Shown here one piece after another: positions 22,806 to 27,920 of a stretch of 27,920 nt of DNA. This DNA is from an uncultured Bulleidia sp. (GTDB lineage: Bacteria > Bacillota_I > Bacilli_A > Erysipelotrichales > Erysipelotrichaceae), in the NCBI GenBank assembly GCA_934757945.1, contig CAKVLT010000019.1, positions 1-27,920 of the forward strand, given 5' to 3'. Each line of letters opens with the position of its first letter. The first letter of the stretch is position 1. The translations under genes were made by a program, and so were the position numbers. A model generated the notes under the pieces. That model saw only the letters and a list, made by a program, of their open reading frames with translations. It ran no database searches and had not been told where the DNA came from.

Positions 22806-23837
22806 ATGGACAATATTGAAATATTTTTACGTAAAGCAGTAAAAGATGGCGTGTTTCCAGGATGTTGTGCTGTCACAATACACAAGGATACCTCACGGTT
22901 TTACTGTACAGGTAATCTGCAGATACAGCCTTCCATCATTAGCAATACCATGGAAACAATGTATGACATGGCGAGTCTTACAAAAGTCATTGTTACCACC
23001 ACACTCACTTTACAAATGATGGAAAAACATCTTTTTACACTGGATACACCTGTAAGAAAGATTCTTCCTCTGTTTTCTCATGATCATGTCAAAATAGCAC
23101 ACCTGTTAACACACACTTCAGGATTGCCTGCCGATCATCCGGATAAAAGAAATATCTGTAAAGAACAACTGGAAAAGGATATCTTCCACATGGATCTTCT
23201 TTTTGAACCAGGTACACAGGTATTGTATTCAGACCTTGGATTCATCCTTCTCAAGGATATTCTTGAAACTGTTACAGATACTCCTTTAGAATCACTGGCA
23301 AAAAAACAGATATTTGACCCTTTACATATGCCTGACATCTGTTTTAACCCTGTACACAAAGAATTCTGTGCACCAACCACCTGTGATGAAACAACACATC
23401 GTTATCTTCAGGGAACTGTACATGATACAAAATGCAGAAAAATGGGTGGCATCAGCGGGCATGCAGGATTGTTTTCAACGATTACAGATATGTCTCATTT
23501 TCTGAGTATGCTTGTACATAACGGCATCTATGATGGCAATATCATTTTGAATGCCACCTCCATGCAGTATCTGCACACTGTCTTTACACCACCTCACACT
23601 CCAAAAAGAACTCTGGGATATCTTTGCAAAGATGAAAACAGCATATTCTCTTCTTTGAGTTCTCCTGTTTCCATTGCCCATACAGGCTTTACAGGCACTT
23701 CTATCCTGTGTGACTTTGAGAATCATCTGGGAATCGTTCTGTTGTCCAACCGCATTCATCCCACACGCGAAAATACTGCCATTCTTTCCTGGAGAAAACA
23801 GTTCCACGATGTGGTATACACACAGATTCTGAAGTAA
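22806..23837 (+). CDS. Serine hydrolase of the beta-lactamase/class C PBP family
   Basis: A 343-aa serine hydrolase. SxxK is Ser57-Leu-Thr-Lys60 (DMASLTKVIVTT), the Tyr motif is YSD (141-143) and the third motif is HTG (292-294, AHTGFTGTS). The segment MGGISGHAGLFSTITDM is typical of the YbbE/YfeW-like branch. I start it at 22806 (MDNIEIFLRK), with AGAGGAA upstream and after the -10 box; the longer frame to 22734 would begin upstream of the promoter. There is no signal peptide, so it appears cytosolic. In Bacillus subtilis a relative (ybbE) sits in the murQRP cluster, and here shared operators tie it to the MurNAc operon. A role on muropeptide peptide or ester bonds is likely but unproven. 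Confidence 0.85.
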   Translation: MDNIEIFLRKAVKDGVFPGCCAVTIHKDTSRFYCTGNLQIQPSIISNTMETMYDMASLTKVIVTTTLTLQMMEKHLFTLDTPVRKILPLFSHDHVKIAHLLTHTSGLPADHPDKRNICKEQLEKDIFHMDLLFEPGTQVLYSDLGFILLKDILETVTDTPLESLAKKQIFDPLHMPDICFNPVHKEFCAPTTCDETTHRYLQGTVHDTKCRKMGGISGHAGLFSTITDMSHFLSMLVHNGIYDGNIILNATSMQYLHTVFTPPHTPKRTLGYLCKDENSIFSSLSSPVSIAHTGFTGTSILCDFENHLGIVLLSNRIHPTRENTAILSWRKQFHDVVYTQILK

Positions 23838-23986
23838 TCTTCATTTTCAGAAACATTGCCTGTATTTTCAATAAATCATGCTTTCACATTTACATGTTGA
23901 AGGTACAATGTGTATCCAGTACACTGAATACGGTTAAGCTACATGTATTTCAACATACAATGATTCACATCGAAAGGAACCACGTA

Positions 23987-24559
23987 ATGAAAAAAATGAT
24001 TTCTCTTCTTCTGACATGTATTATGTCACTTTCTCTTGCAGGCTGTACTGCAGCAGGCAAAAAACCACAGGGTACCACTGTTACCTCTGCAGTAGAATTC
24101 TATACTCAGGTATGGGATGCCTTTGGAGAAGACAACCAGTTTCCATGTGCAGGAGGAGATGCAGAGCACGAAACTGAAGGCCCTGCAAAATTTGTGCTGA
24201 ATGAAGAAAACAAAGAAACTTTCCAGTATCTTCTGCATGTAACAGATGAGCTGTATGACATGCTGGAGGATGATGTGGCCACATTGCAGCATATGATGAA
24301 CACCAATACTTTTTCTTCCGCTGTTGCAAAGCTGAAAGATCCTGCCAAAGCCTCTTCTTTTGCCAAAGAGTACACAGAAGCTGTGCAGAATCAGCAATGG
24401 ATGTGCGGATTTCCTGACAAAGTAGTAGTTATCAGCGTAGATGACTATGTGGTTTTGGCCTATGGCATGGAGGAACTGATTGACTGTCTTGCAGACACCT
24501 GTTCCACCATAGCTCCACAATCCGCTGTACTTGCTGATGAACCTGCATTTGTGGAATAA
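23987..24559 (+). CDS. Predicted lipoprotein of unknown function
   Basis: A 190-aa protein starting at 23987 (MKKMISLLLTCIMSLSLAGC) with AAGGAA upstream; the open frame extends back to 23894 but without signal or ribosome site. The signal peptide ends in a lipobox, LAGC, with Cys about residue 20 as the lipidation site. The mature part has no domain I recognise. It is acidic and helical, with DELYDMLEDDVATLQHMM and AVAKLKDPAKASSFAKEY. A TACAAT at 23956-23961 may be its -10. A half-copy of the O1/O3 palindrome (ATTTCAACAT) lies just before it, which may be chance. Confidence 0.75.
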   Translation: MKKMISLLLTCIMSLSLAGCTAAGKKPQGTTVTSAVEFYTQVWDAFGEDNQFPCAGGDAEHETEGPAKFVLNEENKETFQYLLHVTDELYDMLEDDVATLQHMMNTNTFSSAVAKLKDPAKASSFAKEYTEAVQNQQWMCGFPDKVVVISVDDYVVLAYGMEELIDCLADTCSTIAPQSAVLADEPAFVE

Positions 24560-24580
24560 AATCAAAATTTACTGTTACAA

Positions 24581-24617
24581 GGGGAGATGAAACCATCTCC
24601 CCTGTTATCTATTTTTT
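24581..24617 (+). terminator. Hairpin terminator or attenuator before the MBOAT gene
   Basis: GGGGAGATG-AAAC-CATCTCCCC (24581-24602), nine perfect pairs, followed by TGTTATCTATTTTTT. It ends the lipoprotein transcript, yet only about 17 bases separate the T-run from the next start codon, leaving no room for a new promoter. Confidence 0.7.
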
Positions 24618-24633
24618 AACGGAGGAAATACAA

Positions 24634-26037
24634 ATGCTTTTTTCAAGCACAACATTTATTTTCCACTTTTTACCATGTGTCTTATTGCTGTATGTTTTCA
24701 CTCCCTGCAGGTTTAAAAATACAGTTCTGCTTCTTGCAAGTTTCTTCTTCTATGGATGGACAGAGCCAAAGTATATCCTGTTTATGATACTGGCAATCGG
24801 AACAGCTTATATATCCGGCATACTGATAGACCGATATCGTCATCGTCCCAAAGTATCTAAATGGATTCTTATTCTGTCTGTATCTTTATGCCTTGCCATG
24901 CTGGGATATTTTAAATATGCCGATTTTTTCATCAGTAACTTTAACACAGTGACAGGTTTGTCCCTGCCTTTACTGCGTGTTGCCTTACCTTTGGGCATAA
25001 GTTTCTATACCTTCCAGATTCTCAGTTACAGTATTGATGTGTACAGAAATGAAGTAAGTGCACAGAAAAACCTTCTCGATTTAGCCACCTATATCTCCTT
25101 ATTTCCACAGCTGATTGCAGGTCCCATTGTACGTTACAGTCATATAGAACACCAATTACAGCACCACACCCATTCTTTGGATAAAACAACAGCCGGAACA
25201 CAAAGATTCCTGGTGGGATTAAGCAAGAAGGTACTGCTTGCCAATACCCTTGGTGAACTATGTACTACCTTTCGCACTTCTTCAGATCTATCTGTCATCT
25301 GGATCTGGATGTATGCCATCGCCTGTTCTTTACAGATATATTTTGATTTTTCAGGATACAGTGATATGGCTATAGGTCTTGGAAAACTATTTGGGTTTGA
25401 TTTTCCAGAAAACTTTCATTACCCCTTTATGGCAGAAAGTATTACAGACTTCTGGAGAAGATGGCATATGTCTTTAGGTTCCTGGTTTCGCGATTATGTC
25501 TATATCCCGCTTGGAGGTAATCGTGTTTGTTTTGCACGGCACCTGTGCAACATACTTATTGTCTGGATACTCACAGGCCTGTGGCATGGGGCCGCATGGA
25601 ACTTCATTATGTGGGGCATATATTTTGCATTTCTGCTGATACTGGAAAAACTATGGCTGTTAAAGTTTTTAAAGCGTCATAAACTATGCAGGCATATCTA
25701 TGTACTGCTTGCTGTACTGATCAGCTTTGTGCTGTTTGATGCCTCAGATTTACAGCAGGCATTCTTCTATATACGTACCATGTTTACAGCAAACGGGTAT
25801 CCCCTTGTCTGTACACAAAGTATGTACTATCTTCGAAGTTACTCTTTCATCCTGTGTATTGCCATTATCGCTGCTACACCTGTTCCAAAAAAGATATGGA
25901 ACACACTTATTCAAAACCATACCTGTGACACACTCATGATATTCGCCGAACCACTCTTGCTTGTAATATTGTTGCTAGTATGTACTGCCTTTCTAGTGGA
26001 CGGCTCATTTAACCCGTTTTTGTATTTCAGATTTTAG
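24634..26037 (+). CDS. MBOAT-family O-acyltransferase (AlgI/DltB-like)
   Basis: A 467-aa polytopic membrane protein of the MBOAT family. Family landmarks: MLFSSTTFIFHFLPCVLLLY at the start, LPLGISFYTFQILSYSIDVY, LFPQLIAGPIVRY, IYFDFSGYSDMAIGLG, ITDFWRRWHMSLGSWFRDYVY and LTGLWHGAAWNFIMWG with the catalytic His. Such proteins move acyl (usually acetyl) groups across the membrane for O-acylation of extracellular polymers. It is followed after 10 bases by the DHHW/AlgX-like partner, the standard two-gene arrangement. Strong ribosome site (GGAGGAAA). The acceptor polymer is unknown; no glycosyltransferase lies in the window. Confidence 0.92.
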   Translation: MLFSSTTFIFHFLPCVLLLYVFTPCRFKNTVLLLASFFFYGWTEPKYILFMILAIGTAYISGILIDRYRHRPKVSKWILILSVSLCLAMLGYFKYADFFISNFNTVTGLSLPLLRVALPLGISFYTFQILSYSIDVYRNEVSAQKNLLDLATYISLFPQLIAGPIVRYSHIEHQLQHHTHSLDKTTAGTQRFLVGLSKKVLLANTLGELCTTFRTSSDLSVIWIWMYAIACSLQIYFDFSGYSDMAIGLGKLFGFDFPENFHYPFMAESITDFWRRWHMSLGSWFRDYVYIPLGGNRVCFARHLCNILIVWILTGLWHGAAWNFIMWGIYFAFLLILEKLWLLKFLKRHKLCRHIYVLLAVLISFVLFDASDLQQAFFYIRTMFTANGYPLVCTQSMYYLRSYSFILCIAIIAATPVPKKIWNTLIQNHTCDTLMIFAEPLLLVILLLVCTAFLVDGSFNPFLYFRF

Positions 26038-26047
26038 GAGATAACAA

Positions 26048-27145
26048 ATGAAGCACTATAAAAATCTCATACAGATTTCCATCATCGGCTTTGTATTTAC
26101 TGTCATGACACTTTTCTCCTGGTTTTCACCTGCACAAACATATTCTGACAGTGAAAGACGTAAACTGGCACAATTGCCAGCTCTCTCTTTAAAAAGCATT
26201 TCCAATGGAACATTTATGAAAAACTACGATACATATACAACCGATCAGTTTCCTTTCAGAGATACATTGCGTACACTTAAAGCACTCACTTCCACCTGTA
26301 TATTTAGACAACTGGATTCTCATGGTATCTACCTGCAGGATGGGTATGCCGCAAAGCTGGAATATCCTTTGAACGAAGATTCTTTAAATCATGCGACTGA
26401 AAGATTCTCCTGGATTTATACTACATATCTTGCAAATACCAGTACCAATATCTATCTTTCCATCATTCCTGATAAAAGCTACTTCCTTACAAAAGAAAAT
26501 GGCTATCCTGCATTAGACTATGAAAGATTGTTTTCTATTGTTCAAAACAACATGAACTATGCGACCTATATCGATATTACAGACACACTGGATATTTCTG
26601 AGTATTACAAAACTGATACGCACTGGCGTCAGGAAAAACTGACAGATACTGCCTCTTTGTTAGCAGAAACCATGGGTGTTTCCATCTCCAGTAACTTTCA
26701 AACAAATACACTGGATATCCCCTTCCATGGAGTCTATTATGGCCAGTCCGCATTACCGCTTCCTTCTGAAACCATCTGTTATCTGACCAGTGATATTCTC
26801 AATCACTGCGTCGTAACAAATTATGAAGATTCTTCAGTCAAAGATATCTACAACATGCAGAAAGCCTATGGCAAAGACCCTTATGAAATGTTTCTGTCAG
26901 GTCCTGTCTCCTTAATTACCATTGAAAATCCACAATGCACAACAGATAAAGAGCTGGTTATCTTCAGAGACTCTTTTGCCAGCAGTATTGCACCGCTTTT
27001 GACTGAAGGCTACTCTAAAATTACCCTTGTGGATATCCGTTATCTAAGATCTGATTTTCTGGGAAAATTTCTTCAGTTTGATAATCAGGACGTTTTATTC
27101 CTGTACAGCACTTCAGTATTGAATCACAGCGAAACTCTCTCATGA
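26048..27145 (+). CDS. DHHW-family (AlgX/AlgJ-like) acyltransfer partner
   Basis: A 365-aa protein with an N-terminal membrane anchor (about 8-27) and an extracellular SGNH-like domain. It shows YSDSERRKLAQLPALS, FMKNYDTYTTDQFPFRDTLR, a DxHW motif in YYKTDTHWRQEKL, and a nucleophile-elbow-like FRDSFASSIAPLL. This is the DHHW/AlgX-type architecture that accepts acyl groups from an MBOAT partner and transfers them to polysaccharide. AGGAG precedes the ATG, ten bases after the MBOAT stop. A clear terminator follows. Confidence 0.88.
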   Translation: MKHYKNLIQISIIGFVFTVMTLFSWFSPAQTYSDSERRKLAQLPALSLKSISNGTFMKNYDTYTTDQFPFRDTLRTLKALTSTCIFRQLDSHGIYLQDGYAAKLEYPLNEDSLNHATERFSWIYTTYLANTSTNIYLSIIPDKSYFLTKENGYPALDYERLFSIVQNNMNYATYIDITDTLDISEYYKTDTHWRQEKLTDTASLLAETMGVSISSNFQTNTLDIPFHGVYYGQSALPLPSETICYLTSDILNHCVVTNYEDSSVKDIYNMQKAYGKDPYEMFLSGPVSLITIENPQCTTDKELVIFRDSFASSIAPLLTEGYSKITLVDIRYLRSDFLGKFLQFDNQDVLFLYSTSVLNHSETLS

Positions 27146-27163
27146 AACATGCAGACATACCAG

Positions 27164-27206
27164 AAGACTGCCATACTATCCAGCAGTCTTTTGATTTACT
27201 TATTTT
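27164..27206 (+). terminator. Intrinsic terminator after the acylation pair
   Basis: AAGACTGC (27164-27171) pairs with GCAGTCTT (27183-27190), then TTGATTTACTTATTTTG. It lies 18 bases after the stop of the DHHW gene. Confidence 0.7.
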
Positions 27207-27670
27207 GCTGTAATACCAAAGTAATTGATGTCATCTTCATACAGGACATCACGTCCAAAAAACATAGTATCAAAGCTGCTATATACATAATCCGCAATAG
27301 CGTATCTTGCAGAGCGAACATCTTTAACGGTTATATGTAACTGATTTTCGGTTTCTACCCATACATCTGCTTCCGGGACTCCCAGTTACACAACTTCATC
27401 CAGGAATACATACGGGTCCCCATAAGAAACTTTAAGAAAAACATATCGTCCTCTTTCACTCAGCAACCATTCATCATCCTGATACATATAGTCTTGGTGC
27501 ATATAGTTGCAATTCCCACTCAGTTTCATTATGAAAAAAATAAACAGAAAGTATAAAGACATTCCATCCAGATTTAAGTATGATGAAGACTCAACAATAC
27601 TTTCCACTCCAAATATTGCAGGTTGTTCTGCAGTATCTGTTACATGTGCAGTATCCTCTTTGCTTTCTTC
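27200..27670 (-). pseudogene. Broken gene with in-frame stop, unknown product
   Basis: One minus-strand frame stays open from 27670 to 27200 except for a single TAA at 27386-27388. Before the stop it reads DEWLLSERGRYVFLKVSYGD and PYVFLDEVV; directly after, in the same frame, LGVPEADVWVETENQLHITV, VRSARYAIADYVYSSFDTMF and LYEDDINYFGITAK-stop. Both halves look like genuine protein with no other interruption. No start codon has a good ribosome site (a GTG at 27607 or ATG at 27562 are possible), so the 5' end may be lost too. I recognise no family. The 3' end meets the terminator of the convergent acylation unit. Confidence 0.55.
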
Positions 27671-27762
27671 TCACCTACATACTTTGCCTTACTTTTTTCT
27701 GATCAGGATTTTCAGTCAAAACCGCCCATATATACATCTTCTAAACTTTTATCAAAAAAAGC

Positions 27763-27808
27763 TTTACAATAAAAAATAGTTGCATATACTGTAAATGAAC
27801 AGTGTTCA
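27763..27808 (+). promoter_or_regulatory. Promoter and palindromic operator of the TetR gene
   Basis: -35 TTTACA (27763-27768), 16-bp spacer, -10 TATACT (27785-27790). The perfect palindrome TGAACA-G-TGTTCA (27796-27808) lies at the expected start point, which fits autorepression by the TetR protein. The 90 bases before it, back to the broken gene, hold nothing I can identify. Confidence 0.65.
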
Positions 27809-27823
27809 ATTTGAGGTAAACAT

Positions 27824-27920
27824 ATGAATAAAGTAGTAACGTCCAAAGAGGAGATATTAAAAACAAGTCGCGAATTGATACAGCAGCACGGTTGGTCTGT
27901 TGTAAGTATCCGCTCTGTCG
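27824..27920 (+). CDS. TetR-family regulator, N-terminal start (cut by window end)
   Basis: The first 32 codons of a gene running off the window. SKEEILKTSRELIQQHGWSV followed by SIRSV is the first helix and start of the helix-turn-helix of a TetR-family repressor. A ribosome site GAGGTAA precedes the ATG and a palindromic operator lies 16 bases upstream. Ligand and targets cannot be judged from this part. Confidence 0.75.
   Translation, partial: MNKVVTSKEEILKTSRELIQQHGWSVVSIRSV

Noticed and set aside
23945..23961. ATTTCAACAT before the lipoprotein as a third full operator of the MurR-type set
   Set aside because: Only the right arm matches; the left arm position does not, so it is at most a half-site.
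24026..24565. 179-codon minus-strand frame opposite the lipoprotein
   Set aside because: Rich in Cys, His and Phe as expected of an antisense shadow; the plus-strand lipoprotein has a lipobox and a ribosome site.
27507..27779. 90-codon plus-strand frame before the TetR gene
   Set aside because: It overlaps the better-supported broken minus-strand gene and the TetR promoter, and has no ribosome site or domain.

Overview
The window is a low-GC, Firmicutes-type chromosomal segment. Strong AGGAGG-like ribosome sites, TATAAT promoters, Lac-family PTS permeases, a CcpA-type cre-like site, MurR/RpiR, TetR, MerR and AraC regulators and YitT proteins all fit. The protein flavour (LevR-like PRD regulator, orphan EIIC genes, MBOAT/DHHW pair) suggests a gut Erysipelotrichia- or Clostridia-like bacterium; that assignment is inference. 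No phage, IS element, CRISPR, tRNA or rRNA was seen.

Layout. 150-3499 (minus): a LevR-like PRD regulator with a degenerate AAA+ domain, and a YitT membrane protein transcribed from a MerR-type promoter (19-bp spacer, dyad inside it). A MerR DNA-binding stub sits on the opposite strand. 3932-6213 (minus): a pyrimidine-salvage unit for thiamine (thiD-cytX) behind a TPP riboswitch and attenuator. 6453-9107 (plus): a hybrid histidine kinase apparently split by a frameshift in a run of seven A, plus a coupled 80-aa two-span membrane protein. 9190-11823 (minus): glycosylasparaginase, cutC and a second yitT as one unit.

11902-22647 (minus) is the centrepiece: a long operon for recovering cell-wall amino sugars. 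In transcription order it holds a Lac-family EIIC, a MupG-like 6-phospho-muramidase, MurQ, a second EIIC, a second MupG-like protein, a GH1 6-phospho-beta-glycosidase, a BadF-family amino-sugar kinase, a MurR/RpiR regulator and AnmK. It ends in a scar made of an AraC cupin fragment joined to a HAD-phosphatase tail. A serine hydrolase (22806-23837) is transcribed divergently. Both divergent promoters carry the same 17-bp palindrome (TTGAAAT-N3-ATTTCAA) over their -35 boxes, and a cre-like site lies just downstream of the operon -10. The inferred logic is: PTS import and 6-phosphorylation of MurNAc-containing disaccharides, cleavage by MupG (and perhaps GH1), GlcNAc phosphorylation by the BadF kinase, lactyl-ether removal by MurQ, and anhydroMurNAc entry by AnmK, with MurR-type local control and CcpA-type global control. 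No EIIA or EIIB gene is present in the window.

23987-27145 (plus): a lipoprotein, then, after a hairpin, an MBOAT O-acyltransferase and its DHHW/AlgX-like partner, probably for O-acylating a surface polymer. 27200-27670 (minus) is a gene broken by an in-frame stop. The window ends in the first codons of a TetR regulator with a palindromic operator at its start site. Several regulators here are broken or degenerate (MerR, AraC, kinase, LevR-like AAA+), which suggests recent rewiring.
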